Source of the DNA: Bacteroidales bacterium
GTDB lineage: Bacteria; Bacteroidota; Bacteroidia; Bacteroidales; UBA932
DNA: 64,000 nt
Reading direction: 5' to 3'
NCBI GenBank assembly: GCA_017625535.1
Contig: JAGAKR010000023.1
Coordinates: 1 to 64,000, forward strand
Under the pieces are notes generated by a model. That model saw only the letters and a program-made list of their open reading frames with translations. It searched no databases and was not told the origin of the DNA. The position numbers and the translations under genes were made by a program. Below, piece by piece: positions 34,883 through 43,196 of the stretch. Every line of letters starts with the position of its first letter. The first letter of the stretch is position 1.

Positions 34883-35650
34883 ATGGTAGAGTTATACGAA
34901 AGCAAAATTAACCAGACTGAAGATTTGAATGATATTGCCTGTTTTCTTACTGATGATCCGCAGTTCAAGAAAGGCTTGAAGAAATATATTGACAATCCTT
35001 TTGATGCAGATATAGAGCGTGTTGGAAAAGGTATCTTTACAGTTGCCATTTCAAAGGCAGAATCCCCTTCGTTGGACAAACTCGATCCTGCAACGGCAGT
35101 AACCCGTGCCACAACAGAGGCCCTTACTAAACTGGCGTGTACCGGTGCCCGTTTCCTTACCACAAAAAATTCTGATGACAGCCGCATAAATGCCCTTGGA
35201 CTTATTAAAGACAAGAAAAAGATAACCTCAATGTCTTTTGATGCCAAAGGTGATACTATTTATCTTGTGGGCAAGGTGGATGATGAGAGCGATTTCCAGT
35301 TCAACAACAATACCCTTGGTGTGCTGCTTAAGGCAATAGAGAAGGATCTCATTACAAGTGCACACCATATATCTTCAAACGGCCTCTTCATTTCTCTCCT
35401 TGAGTGCTGTGCCCCAAATGAGCTTGGCTTTGACATTACAGGAGATGCAGAGTGTGAGGATAAAGAGTTCCTTTTTGCCCGCAGCAGTTATCTGGCAATT
35501 GTAACTGTGAACTCGGAGCAGGAGAATGACCTTGTGGATTTCCTTTTCAATGAGAATATCCCTATCACCCTCTTGGGCCACGTTACCAAAGGGGAACTTA
35601 GACTGGATGACCTCTCGTTCGGTTATATAGAGGACTATATAGAGGAGTAA
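34883..35650 (+). CDS. Stand-alone PurL/AIR-synthase-like domain protein
   Basis: A 255-residue protein resembling one half of FGAM synthetase (PurL). Residues about 60-95 (KLDPATAVTRATTEALTKLACTGARFLTT) match the ATP-grasp-free AIRS N-terminal helix region. About residues 115-250 match the AIRS C-terminal domain: GDTIYLVGKV, SAHHISSNGLFISLLECCA (usual form SAHDVSDGGLA), LGFDITGD, and IPITLLGHV. The catalytic glycine loops are degenerate: DVSDGG has become HISSNG, so synthetase activity is doubtful. The usual PurL of Bacteroidetes is about 1200 residues. It is co-directional with the cardiolipin synthase six bases downstream, not with purine genes. Possibly a regulatory or moonlighting pseudoenzyme. 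Confidence 0.7.
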   Translation: MVELYESKINQTEDLNDIACFLTDDPQFKKGLKKYIDNPFDADIERVGKGIFTVAISKAESPSLDKLDPATAVTRATTEALTKLACTGARFLTTKNSDDSRINALGLIKDKKKITSMSFDAKGDTIYLVGKVDDESDFQFNNNTLGVLLKAIEKDLITSAHHISSNGLFISLLECCAPNELGFDITGDAECEDKEFLFARSSYLAIVTVNSEQENDLVDFLFNENIPITLLGHVTKGELRLDDLSFGYIEDYIEE

Positions 35651-35656
35651 TCCATT

Positions 35657-37135
35657 ATGCTCAACAGCGGTTGGCAAATAATCTCGGCGGTTCTGTATAT
35701 AATGAACCTTTTTCTGGCAGTTTACGCCGCCACCTCTATGATTATGCGCCGCCAGGACCCTGTAAAGACACTTTCCTGGGTAACGGTACTCATCCTGCTC
35801 CCTTATTTCGGCCTTGTGCTCTATTTCTTTTTTGGAATGCACTACCGCAAAAAGAGGCTCTATTCGTTCAAAGGCGATGCGGAGTACCGTTACAGGAAAG
35901 AGACTTCCGCGCAGCAGCGGGAATTCATCATAAATAATCCCCAGGTGCTTGGGGACCTGCAGCCCTACCAGAAGATAATTTTCCAGAACCTCCGCAACAG
36001 TTATACAATTGTTGAGGAGAACACCTCCATTGAGTTCTACTTTACCGGCAAGGAGGCGTTGGATTCTATGTACAGTTCCATTGAGGAGGCCCGCTCCCAC
36101 ATACACCTGCAGTCATACATCTTTGAGCAGGACCGTACAGGAGAGAGATTTGCAGAATTGCTCAAGAAGAAGGCCCGGGAAGGGGTTGAGGTGCGTGTAA
36201 TCTATGACGGAGTGGGGAGCATTTCCCTTAAGAAAGAGTTTGTACAGCAGATGGAGCAGGCAGGGGTGGAGATGCTCTGCTTTGCCAAAGTAACCCTCCC
36301 AATGCCAACATCAAAGGTAAACTACCGCAATCACCGCAAGATATTGGTAGTGGACGGCCGCACAGGTTTCCTTGGCGGGGTGAACATTGCAGACCGCTAC
36401 TATTACGGAAACGAACTTGGGGAGTGGCACGACACCCATATGAAAGTTACCGGAGAAACGGTGGCATCGCTCCAGACCAGTTTCTTCCTGGACCGCTACT
36501 TTATCCTCAACCGCAAGATCCGCCGCAGGAAAAAATATTACCCTCATCCCGATATAGAAAAAATTGGGGCAGAGCAGACCGGAAAAAAAATTGCAGTGCA
36601 GACAGTTGCTTCTGGTCCCGACAGCAACTGGTCCAGCATAATGCAGTGCTTTTTCAGCGCCATAACCCTGGCCCGCAAGCACATATACATAGTATCCCCA
36701 TACTTTACCCCAAATGAATCAATCCTCAATGCAATAAAGATTGCAGCATTGGGCAACATAGATGTAAGGATTATGCTTCCCGACAAATCCGACACCCTCC
36801 TGGCCCATTACAGCACAATGTCTTATGTGAGTGAACTGATGGAGGCCGGAGTGAAGATATATCTCTTCAAGAAGGGATTCAACCACTCCAAAGTGGTGAG
36901 CATAGACGGGGAGGTGAGCATTGTGGGTTCAGCCAATATGGATATGAGGAGTTTTGAGCACAATTTTGAGATACTTTCTGTGATATATGACAAAGATTGC
37001 ACCGGTACTATAGAGGACCGGTTCCTCAGCGAGGCATCTGCCTGTGTGCAACTCAACCGCCACAAATGGGGGAAGAGGGATAAGAGGCAGAAAGTTGCCG
37101 AGAGCATTGCCCGCCTCTGCAGCCCTCTGCTGTAA
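35657..37135 (+). CDS. cls: Cardiolipin synthase, phospholipase D superfamily
   Basis: A 492-residue membrane enzyme that condenses two phosphatidylglycerol molecules to cardiolipin. Two N-terminal TM segments (about 5-27 and 38-60) are followed by two HKD motifs: NHRKILVVDG (about 228-237) and NHSKVVSIDG (about 405-414), each with the catalytic His and Lys. The conserved VRVIYDGVGS and SANMDMRSFEHNFE segments of bacterial cardiolipin synthases are present. Full length. It starts six bases after the PurL-like stop, so the two are co-transcribed. Confidence 0.93.
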   Translation: MLNSGWQIISAVLYIMNLFLAVYAATSMIMRRQDPVKTLSWVTVLILLPYFGLVLYFFFGMHYRKKRLYSFKGDAEYRYRKETSAQQREFIINNPQVLGDLQPYQKIIFQNLRNSYTIVEENTSIEFYFTGKEALDSMYSSIEEARSHIHLQSYIFEQDRTGERFAELLKKKAREGVEVRVIYDGVGSISLKKEFVQQMEQAGVEMLCFAKVTLPMPTSKVNYRNHRKILVVDGRTGFLGGVNIADRYYYGNELGEWHDTHMKVTGETVASLQTSFFLDRYFILNRKIRRRKKYYPHPDIEKIGAEQTGKKIAVQTVASGPDSNWSSIMQCFFSAITLARKHIYIVSPYFTPNESILNAIKIAALGNIDVRIMLPDKSDTLLAHYSTMSYVSELMEAGVKIYLFKKGFNHSKVVSIDGEVSIVGSANMDMRSFEHNFEILSVIYDKDCTGTIEDRFLSEASACVQLNRHKWGKRDKRQKVAESIARLCSPLL

Positions 37136-37280
37136 GTGGGGGTAATATTGCCCTACCTGAGCGGTGTTTATGGAGATATGTTTTATAACTTAGGACCTCA
37201 TTCGACAGTTGAGAGTTATCGTGCTTGGAAATGGAATGGGTGATGAGTGGAATGGGTTAGGTGATATGGCAACTTTTAGT

Positions 37281-37288
37281 TACATTTG
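37281..37288 (+). promoter_or_regulatory. -7 box for the sugar permease operon
   Basis: TACATTTG fits TAnnTTTG, 50 bases before the permease ATG. The remaining gap 37136-37280 shows no other clear signal. Confidence 0.5.
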
Positions 37289-37338
37289 TAGGGAAAAGGA
37301 AATGAAAGAAATGATTGTATAACTTAAAAAATTAACTG

Positions 37339-38622
37339 ATGGAAACAACAAAGAAAAATTATGCGCTTCCAATAGCAATTATGTTTGCTTTGTTCTTTAT
37401 GATTGCATTCGTTACAGGTTTGCAGAATCCGTTTGGGGTAATTGTAAAGAACCAGTTTGGGGCGAGTGACTTCCTTTCACAGCTGGGTAACCTGGCCAAT
37501 TTCATTGCATACGCCTGTATGGGTATCCCTGCGGGTTATATGCTAAGCAAAATAGGTTACAAGAAAACTGCGCTTCTTGCAGTGGTAATAGGTTTTGCCG
37601 GTGTGGCTGTAACATTTGTGTCGGGCAAGGCAGAGAGCTTCGGCATCTACCTTTGCGGTGCATTTGTGAGCGGCTTCTCAATGTGTATGCTCAACACAGT
37701 GGTAAACCCTATGCTCAACACCCTTGGCGGTGGCGGAAACAAAGGAAACCAGCTTATCCAGTTGGGCGGTGTGTGCAACTCTTCTGCTGCAACAATAGTT
37801 CCTGTACTTGTAGGTTACCTTATGGGTACAAATGAGGCTGCCAGAACAATTGCAAAAGCAAACCCTGCACTTTTCATTGCAATGGGCATCTTTGCATTGG
37901 CATTCATTGTGCTTGCAGTTTCAAACATCCCTGAGCCGGCATATGAGAGCGCTGCAAAAGAGGAGAAACCTGCAGCAGGCGGCAAGAAATACAGCGCAAT
38001 GTCTTTCAGACACTTTGTACTTGGTATAGTTGCAATCTTCATTTATGTGGGTGTTGAGGTTGGTATCCCTAACATCAGCAACCTTTATATGACACAGGAA
38101 CTTGGCATTGACCCTGCAATGGCGGGCAGCCTTGTTGGAACTTACTGGTTCCTTATGCTTGTTGGACGTCTTATAGGCGGTTCAATTGCGGGTAAAGTAT
38201 CAAGCAAAACAATGCTCAGCTGTGTAAGTGTGATTGGTCTGTGCCTTGTATTGGCTGCAATCTTTACATCTCCTGAGACAAAAGTGATGATGCCTGTATT
38301 CCAGTCGGACATCTCATTCGGTATGTTGAGCGTTCCTGCAAACATAATGTTCCTTGTACTTTGCGGTTTGTGCACCTCAGTAATGTGGGGTGGCATCTTC
38401 AACCTTGCAGTTGAAGGCCTTGGCAAATTCACTGCTGCAGCATCGGGCATCTTTATGGTAATGGTTTGCGGTGGCGGTATCCTTCCTGCAATCCAGGGAT
38501 TCGTGGCAGATGCAACTTCATATATGACAAGCTACTGGGTAATAGTTGCAGGTTTGGGTTACCTGTTGTTCTATGCTCTTGTAGGTTCCAAGAATGTAAA
38601 CAAAGACATCCCGGTTGAATAA
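37339..38622 (+). CDS. FHS-family sugar:proton symporter (MFS)
   Basis: A 427-residue MFS permease with twelve hydrophobic segments. The N-terminus (FFMIAFVTGLQNPFGVIVKNQFGAS) and LVGTYWFLMLVGRLIGGSIAGK in the second half are typical of the fucose-galactose-glucose:H+ symporter family (FucP/GluP). Co-transcription with a ROK-family sugar kinase 54 bases downstream suggests glucose, GlcNAc or a related hexose as substrate: the sugar is taken up with a proton and phosphorylated at once. A 9-bp hairpin (ATTTTAAGA 38622-38630 with TCTTAAAAT 38644-38652) lies between the genes. Confidence 0.9.
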   Translation: METTKKNYALPIAIMFALFFMIAFVTGLQNPFGVIVKNQFGASDFLSQLGNLANFIAYACMGIPAGYMLSKIGYKKTALLAVVIGFAGVAVTFVSGKAESFGIYLCGAFVSGFSMCMLNTVVNPMLNTLGGGGNKGNQLIQLGGVCNSSAATIVPVLVGYLMGTNEAARTIAKANPALFIAMGIFALAFIVLAVSNIPEPAYESAAKEEKPAAGGKKYSAMSFRHFVLGIVAIFIYVGVEVGIPNISNLYMTQELGIDPAMAGSLVGTYWFLMLVGRLIGGSIAGKVSSKTMLSCVSVIGLCLVLAAIFTSPETKVMMPVFQSDISFGMLSVPANIMFLVLCGLCTSVMWGGIFNLAVEGLGKFTAAASGIFMVMVCGGGILPAIQGFVADATSYMTSYWVIVAGLGYLLFYALVGSKNVNKDIPVE

Positions 38623-38676
38623 TTTTAAGAGGTAATTACTGCGTCTTAAAATCATTCAAAATTAAAAATAAGGAAT

Positions 38677-39633
38677 ATGGAGAAAGATTATGTAGTTGGC
38701 GTGGACATTGGAGGCCAGACAACTAAAATAGGAATAGTGGACAGGAAGGGAAACATCATTACCCAGACTGTAATTGGATCAAAATACAAATCCGGTGAGG
38801 CAGGCCTCTTCATACAGGCTGTCTGCGACACCATCAGGGACCTTGCAAAAGAGGTTGGAATGGAGAACATCCAGGGAATTGGAATAGGTGCCCCTAACGG
38901 CAACTACTACCACGGAACCATTGAGGATGCAGCAAACCTTGAGTGGGCCAAAGGTATAAGGGTAGAACTTGCAAAAGAGGTTTCCCTTGCATTGGACAAT
39001 CTCCCTGTAACCGTTACCAATGATGCAAATGCTGCAGCAGTTGGCGAGATGATGTACGGTGCTGCACGCGGTATGAAGAACTTCATTATGATTACCCTTG
39101 GTACAGGTGTAGGCAGCGGCATTATCATAAACGGAGAGTTGGTTTACGGCCACGACGGTTTTGCCGGGGAGCTTGGCCACACTACAGCAGTAAAGCACAA
39201 CGGCCGTCCTTGCGGTTGCGGAAAGAAAGGTTGCCTGGAGACATACTGCTCTGCAATGGGTGTAGCCCGCACAGCAGGGGAGTGGCTGGAACTCTCAGAC
39301 GAGCCTTCACTCTTGCGCGAGGTTGACAACATCACCTCAAAAGATGTTTTTGAGGCAGCCCAGAAAGGCGATGCCCTTGCCCTTAGGATATTTGAATTCA
39401 CAGGCAAGAAACTTGGTGAATCATTCGCAGACTTTGTGGCATTCAGCGCCCCTGAGGCCATCATCGTATTCGGCGGCCTTGCCAGAGCAGGCGAGTTCAT
39501 CTTCAAACCTATCCGCGAAGCAATGGAGGCCAATATGGTATCCATCTGGAAAGGCGGCAAAGTGAAACTCCTCCCAAGTGCCCTCAAAGAATCAGATGCC
39601 GCCATCCTCGGCGCATCGGCCCTTGCCTGGTAG
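38677..39633 (+). CDS. ROK-family sugar kinase (glucokinase-like)
   Basis: A 318-residue kinase. The ATP-binding phosphate-1 motif is VGVDIGGQTTKIGIVD (residues 6-21), the catalytic Asp is in NDANAAAVGE (about 117), GTGVGSG (about 149) binds phosphate, and the ROK signature GELGHTTAVKHNGRPCGCGKKGCLETYCS (about 163-195, broken here by zinc cysteines CGCGKKGC) is intact. It phosphorylates a hexose, most likely glucose, delivered by the permease encoded upstream. ROK proteins that are repressors carry an N-terminal HTH; this one does not. Confidence 0.92.
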   Translation: MEKDYVVGVDIGGQTTKIGIVDRKGNIITQTVIGSKYKSGEAGLFIQAVCDTIRDLAKEVGMENIQGIGIGAPNGNYYHGTIEDAANLEWAKGIRVELAKEVSLALDNLPVTVTNDANAAAVGEMMYGAARGMKNFIMITLGTGVGSGIIINGELVYGHDGFAGELGHTTAVKHNGRPCGCGKKGCLETYCSAMGVARTAGEWLELSDEPSLLREVDNITSKDVFEAAQKGDALALRIFEFTGKKLGESFADFVAFSAPEAIIVFGGLARAGEFIFKPIREAMEANMVSIWKGGKVKLLPSALKESDAAILGASALAW

Positions 39634-39655
39634 CATCCGGCCCTTCAAGAAATCA

Positions 39656-39692
39656 ACTGTCGGGAGGAAAATCTTCTTCCCGACAGTTTTTT
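39656..39692 (+). terminator. Terminator built from an inverted pair of TGTCGGGA / TCCCGACA
   Basis: ACTGTCGGGAGGA (from 39656) pairs with TCTTCCCGACAGT, followed by a run of T. Both arms are copies of the octamer that is highly over-represented through the window. It ends the permease/kinase operon. Confidence 0.9.
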
Positions 39693-39875
39693 TGTGCAGG
39701 AAATGCCCATTCTGCGCACTAAACTTTCCCGGAAGCAACTTTTTGTGCAGGAAAACACTCTTTTTGACACCGAACTCTACGCGCCACAAGAAATGGCGCA
39801 AAAAGATACCCTTTTTGACACCGAAACCCCACCCGCCACAACTTCCGGTACAGAAAGGCATCTTTTTTACCCAGT
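39692..39875. repeat. 51/52-bp stem-loop repeats, locus II (four units)
   Basis: Units start at 39692, 39743, 39795 and 39847. Together with the terminator they fill most of the 39634-39952 gap. About 100 bases (39750-39848) are almost identical to 41364-41461 of locus III, pointing to recent duplication or gene conversion. Remaining bases to 39952 are AT-rich leader without a recognised signal. Confidence 0.88.
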
Positions 39876-39952
39876 GTTGCAACATTTCGCTCCCTGTTGC
39901 AGTCTAATATGCAAAACGTTAATTTTAAGGTTAAATTTAAAAATCATTGGTT

Positions 39953-40354
39953 ATGGATAGTTTTATTCCAATTGCAATCTGTTTTCTGTTGCCGGTATTG
40001 ATTGTGGCAATTGTGTTTGCATTCAAGAGTTATGAAGTGCGTAAAAAGACAGAACTTCTGGCAAAAGCCCTTGAACACGGGGAAAATGTGGATACCGAGA
40101 AACTTATAAAGTCACTCTCCCATAAAGAAAAGAGTGTAAGGCAAAAGCTTTATGGTAAGATGACATCCGGTCTTGTGTTGTCATTTATTGGTATATCCCT
40201 TATAGCAATTGGCTGTTCAGACATTTCACTGGATGATTTCATTTTATTCGGATACATCTTCCTGGCCCTGGGGCTGGCATTTGTGGCCAGTTTCTTCTTT
40301 GGAAAATACTATCTTGCCAAAGAGATTGAGAAGCAGGACAATATGGTTGAATAG
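39953..40354 (+). CDS. Small membrane protein (DUF6249-like) of an ECF sigma cassette
   Basis: A 133-residue protein with an N-terminal TM (about 4-24), a charged cytoplasmic stretch (about 28-65, KKTELLAKALEHGENVDTEKLIKSL) and two C-terminal TMs (about 72-90 and 97-118). This layout is that of a Bacteroidetes family found beside ECF sigma factors, here annotated from memory as DUF6249-like. ATG at 39953 is preferred over an in-frame TTG six bases before. The sigma gene starts six bases after its stop, so it may help sense a membrane signal. Confidence 0.7.
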   Translation: MDSFIPIAICFLLPVLIVAIVFAFKSYEVRKKTELLAKALEHGENVDTEKLIKSLSHKEKSVRQKLYGKMTSGLVLSFIGISLIAIGCSDISLDDFILFGYIFLALGLAFVASFFFGKYYLAKEIEKQDNMVE

Positions 40355-40360
40355 CCGCTG

Positions 40361-40867
40361 ATGGACAAAGAGAGGTTCATAGAACTTGTATCGCAGGAGC
40401 AGGAGCCGTTACGCCGGTTCCTGCAAATCCTGTGCAAGGGGGATTCATTTACGGCGGATGACCTTGTACAGGAAGCCCTGCTTAAAGCATATCTCTCTTT
40501 TGAAAGATTTGAGGGGAGGAGCAGATTCTCCACCTGGCTCTTCAGAATAGCATATAACAGCTGGTACGATTGGATAAAGAAGAGCGGGAGGGAAGAAGAG
40601 ATTGCCCAAGAAAAAGATACCCGGAAATACAACAATATCCCAGACCCATCTTTTCTTCCCGACAAAAATTTCAGGCATCAGGAGCTCTATCTGGCTCTGG
40701 AGAAACTCTCCTGGGGAGAGCGTGCAGCAACACTCCTTTTTTATATGGAAGACAAGAGCATAAAGGAGATAGAGCAGATACTTGAGATTCCATCCGGAAC
40801 AGTAAGATCGCACCTCTCAAGGGCAAGGAAGCATTTGAAAGAATATTTGGAACGCAAAAACAATTGA
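40361..40867 (+). CDS. ECF-type RNA polymerase sigma factor
   Basis: A 168-residue sigma-70 family protein. Region 2 is at about 15-80 (DDLVQEALLKAYLSFERFEGRSRFSTWLFRIAYN), with the DDLVQEA and FSTWL signatures. Region 4 is at about 110-160 (WGERAATLLFYMEDKSIKEIEQILEIPSGTVRSHLSRARKHLKEYL), with its HTH. There is no region 1 or 3. It would direct RNA polymerase to a small regulon. It is sandwiched between two small membrane proteins, the arrangement of sigma/anti-sigma cassettes in Bacteroidetes. Confidence 0.93.
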   Translation: MDKERFIELVSQEQEPLRRFLQILCKGDSFTADDLVQEALLKAYLSFERFEGRSRFSTWLFRIAYNSWYDWIKKSGREEEIAQEKDTRKYNNIPDPSFLPDKNFRHQELYLALEKLSWGERAATLLFYMEDKSIKEIEQILEIPSGTVRSHLSRARKHLKEYLERKNN

Positions 40868-40875
40868 ACTGGAAA

Positions 40876-41280
40876 ATGGCAGCAACAGAAAAGGATATAA
40901 AGGACTTTATGCAGGAGCACAAACTGCAAATTCCTGGCAATGACAAATTCATGTCCAATCTTATGAGGCAGATTGATCTGCTTCCTGTACCTGCATCATT
41001 GGAGAAGGGGCGGATTTCGGAGAAAGAACGCAAGCAATTGCTTTCTCTCATAATAAAGGAACTCAAAAGGGAGAACCTGCGCAGTGTATCTGGGATTATG
41101 TCCATTGTGATTCTGTTGTGGGCCGCAATATGCATCCTTCTTTGGACATTTTACCCCGAAGCATCCCTATTCCTCAAATCCAACGGCATACCTATGGCCG
41201 ATGCGGTAATATTCTCTCTTGCCAGTGCCGCATTCATATTCCCAACCATATACCTCTTCCGCACCACTGAGTTGCTGTAA
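40876..41280 (+). CDS. Putative anti-sigma membrane protein (DUF5056-like)
   Basis: A 134-residue protein. The N-terminal half is cytoplasmic and helical (DIKDFMQEHKLQIPGNDKFMSNLMRQIDLLP), resembling the sigma-binding part of DUF5056 proteins that follow ECF sigma genes in Bacteroides. Two TM segments follow at about 75-95 and 105-128. It likely holds the sigma factor inactive at the membrane until a signal arrives. ATG at 40876 is chosen over a TTG at 40864, which overlaps the sigma stop. Repeat locus III begins 25 bases after its stop. Confidence 0.7.
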   Translation: MAATEKDIKDFMQEHKLQIPGNDKFMSNLMRQIDLLPVPASLEKGRISEKERKQLLSLIIKELKRENLRSVSGIMSIVILLWAAICILLWTFYPEASLFLKSNGIPMADAVIFSLASAAFIFPTIYLFRTTELL

Positions 41281-41304
41281 GGTATTCTCTTCCCGACAGC
41301 TTCC

Positions 41305-41680
41305 GGTGCAGAAAAAGCCCCTCCTGCGCACCAAACTCTGCCGGGGAGCAACTTTTGGTGCTGGAAAACACTTTTTTTGACACCGAACTCTACGCGCCAC
41401 AAGAAATGGTGCAAAAAGATACCCTTTTTGACACCGAAACCCAACCCGCCACAACTTCCGGTGCAGGAAAGTGCCCATTTTTGCACCAAACTCTGCCGGG
41501 AGCAACATTTGGTGCAGGAAAACACTCTTTCTGGCGCCGAACCGTCTGCGCCACAACTTCCGGTGCAGAAAATGCCCCTCCTGCGCACAAAACTCTGCCC
41601 TGGAGCAACATTTGGTGCAGAAATAGGGGTGTAATTCCACAAACTTTGATTCTATATCTTCCGGTGCAGAAAATGTATTC
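41305..41680. repeat. 51/52-bp stem-loop repeats, locus III (eight unit starts)
   Basis: Units start with GGTGC at 41305, 41357, 41408, 41460, 41511, 41562, 41614 and a partial one at 41663, spacing 51-52 bases. Each has the GGTGCAGAAAA ... TTTTTGCACC type stem, some mutated. Overlapping open frames on both strands are by-products of the period. It fills the gap 41281-41787 with the toxin promoter. Confidence 0.9.
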
Positions 41681-41727
41681 TTTTACAATAGAAAAATTAA
41701 CCTATAAGTAAAAAGATTTATTATATC

Positions 41728-41760
41728 TTTTTGTTTATGGGATATATTTTCTTATTTTTG
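41728..41760 (+). promoter_or_regulatory. Promoter of the toxin/antitoxin/chaperone module
   Basis: TTTTTG (41728-41733) and TATTTTTG (41753-41760) are 19 bases apart, matching the Bacteroidetes -33 and -7 boxes. The GTG start follows at 41788. Confidence 0.6.
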
Positions 41761-41787
41761 CTTAAAATTAACTGAAGGGTAAATGTT

Positions 41788-42342
41788 GTGGAGGTAGTCA
41801 GAATATATGGAGAATGGCTGTATAGTATACAGTTTGATGAGGAGGATTTGAATGAATATGTAAGGATATTCAAGCAGTGGCATAACTTGGATTATCTCGA
41901 AAAGTTTTTTTGTGATAATGCAGAATATATAGATTCACCATTTTGGAAAAATGCCGGTTTACATCCTGATGAGCCGGAAATTTCCGCCCAGAGAGTATTG
42001 GATGAGGCAAACGGACTGGAGGAATATATTTGCAAATTGGTAGAAAATATGAATCTTGGTATAAAGCCAGATTTTGATGAATATTTTCACTTCTTGGGAG
42101 GAAAATATAAATGCCTATGGACTTTGGAACCAATGAAGTCATATGGAACTGGCAATCCGTCATTATTGAGACTATATGCAATAAAGATTGATAAGAATTG
42201 TTACCTGATAGTGTGTGGAGGTATTAAATTGGGAACAACAATACAGAATTCGCCTGTACTTAAAGATGAAGTTTTTAAGAAAATTGATAAAGTTTTGCAA
42301 TTTCTTAGAGCAAACGGTATTGAAGAGAGTGATGATTTTTAA
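41788..42342 (+). CDS. HigB/RelE-like toxin of a tripartite module
   Basis: A 184-residue protein with a GTG start (no in-frame ATG upstream). The C-terminal part, LLRLYAIKIDKNCYLIVCGGIKLGTTIQNSP followed by a helix (KKIDKVLQFLRANGI), has the strand order and spacing of RelE/HigB ribosome-dependent mRNA interferases. The N-terminal 100 residues are acidic and unlike the small HigB proteins. It is followed 11 bases later by an XRE antitoxin and then a SecB-like gene. Base composition is clearly more AT-rich than the surroundings, in keeping with horizontal transfer. Family assignment is by pattern and context, so moderate. Confidence 0.6.
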   Translation: MEVVRIYGEWLYSIQFDEEDLNEYVRIFKQWHNLDYLEKFFCDNAEYIDSPFWKNAGLHPDEPEISAQRVLDEANGLEEYICKLVENMNLGIKPDFDEYFHFLGGKYKCLWTLEPMKSYGTGNPSLLRLYAIKIDKNCYLIVCGGIKLGTTIQNSPVLKDEVFKKIDKVLQFLRANGIEESDDF

Positions 42343-42353
42343 TTGTTGAAGAG

Positions 42354-42770
42354 ATGAAATTTGATAAAAACAAATTGGATGAATTGTCCCGTCCTATGTC
42401 CGGGAAGGAGATAAACGAATTGGAGTCACGCAGAGATAACAAGGAGTGGCTTGACATCTCTGAACGGTTGGCTCTTAAAATTCGACGTATCCTTAGAACT
42501 GAGGGAATATCACAAGTTGAGTTTGCTCAAAAAATGGAAGTTTCTCCGGCGCAGATTACAAAAATCTTGAGCGGCAAGGAGAATCTTGGCATAAAGACAA
42601 TCAGCAAAATTGAGAAAGCTCTTGGCCATACTCTTGTAGAGGTCCCTATAGATGAGGATAAAGGATATGTAGGCCTTGCCACCAATACGCCGCTTAAGAT
42701 TCATCAGTCTGCAAAGTATGTAAAAAGAAGTGCTTTTTCTTCAGTAGTTGCGCATAATATTCTTTCTTGA
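42354..42770 (+). CDS. HigA-type XRE antitoxin with C-terminal extension
   Basis: A 138-residue protein. A helical N-terminus (about 1-45) is followed by a clear XRE helix-turn-helix at about 48-105 (LRTEGISQVEFAQKMEVSPAQITKILSGKENLGIKTISKIEKALG). The last 30 residues (TPLKIHQSAKYVKRSAFSSVVAHNILS) form a hydrophobic tail. In chaperone-dependent modules such a tail makes the antitoxin rely on a SecB-like chaperone. It should bind its own promoter and neutralise the toxin. The stop overlaps closely with the next gene (one base between). Confidence 0.8.
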   Translation: MKFDKNKLDELSRPMSGKEINELESRRDNKEWLDISERLALKIRRILRTEGISQVEFAQKMEVSPAQITKILSGKENLGIKTISKIEKALGHTLVEVPIDEDKGYVGLATNTPLKIHQSAKYVKRSAFSSVVAHNILS

Positions 42771-42771
42771 T

Positions 42772-43185
42772 ATGGAAAAAGAAATTTTGTTCAGATTCAT
42801 AGGTATGGAAATCCTTCAATTTGCAACATTTGAAGAAAACTATTCAGAAAGTGATGCAGATGTGGAAATTTCCAATAATTTCCAGTTTTCATACAACTAT
42901 GAAGACAATACGGTAAAGTGTGTTGTCTCAACTGTTTTTGTACAAGAACTGGGGGTGTTGTTAAAATCGGAACTTGCCGCATATTTCTACATTGAAAAAG
43001 AATCAGCAGATCAGTTGATAAAATCAAATTCTTTTTCGGCACCAACTGAGTTGCTGACGCAATTTGCATCACTCACATACGGATCACTAAGAGGAGTAAT
43101 CTTTACAAAGACAATAGGCTCTCCTCTTAATCAGATAATACTGCCTCCTAATGATATAGGGGCTATATTCCAGGAAAAACAATAA
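42772..43185 (+). CDS. SecB-like chaperone of the toxin-antitoxin module
   Basis: A 137-residue, beta-rich acidic protein. The C-terminal motif LTYGSLRGVIFTKTIGSPLNQIILPPNDI matches the SecB-fold segment YARExxxxLxxRGxFPPLxLxPVNF. The middle reads YNYEDNTVKCVVSTVFV and ELAAYFYIEKES like SecB beta strands. ATG at 42772 is chosen; an upstream extension would overlap the antitoxin. Sharing an operon with toxin and antitoxin suggests a TAC module, where the chaperone protects and folds the antitoxin. It ends 11 bases before the convergent kinase gene. Confidence 0.65.
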   Translation: MEKEILFRFIGMEILQFATFEENYSESDADVEISNNFQFSYNYEDNTVKCVVSTVFVQELGVLLKSELAAYFYIEKESADQLIKSNSFSAPTELLTQFASLTYGSLRGVIFTKTIGSPLNQIILPPNDIGAIFQEKQ

Positions 43186-43196
43186 TTGCATTTATC

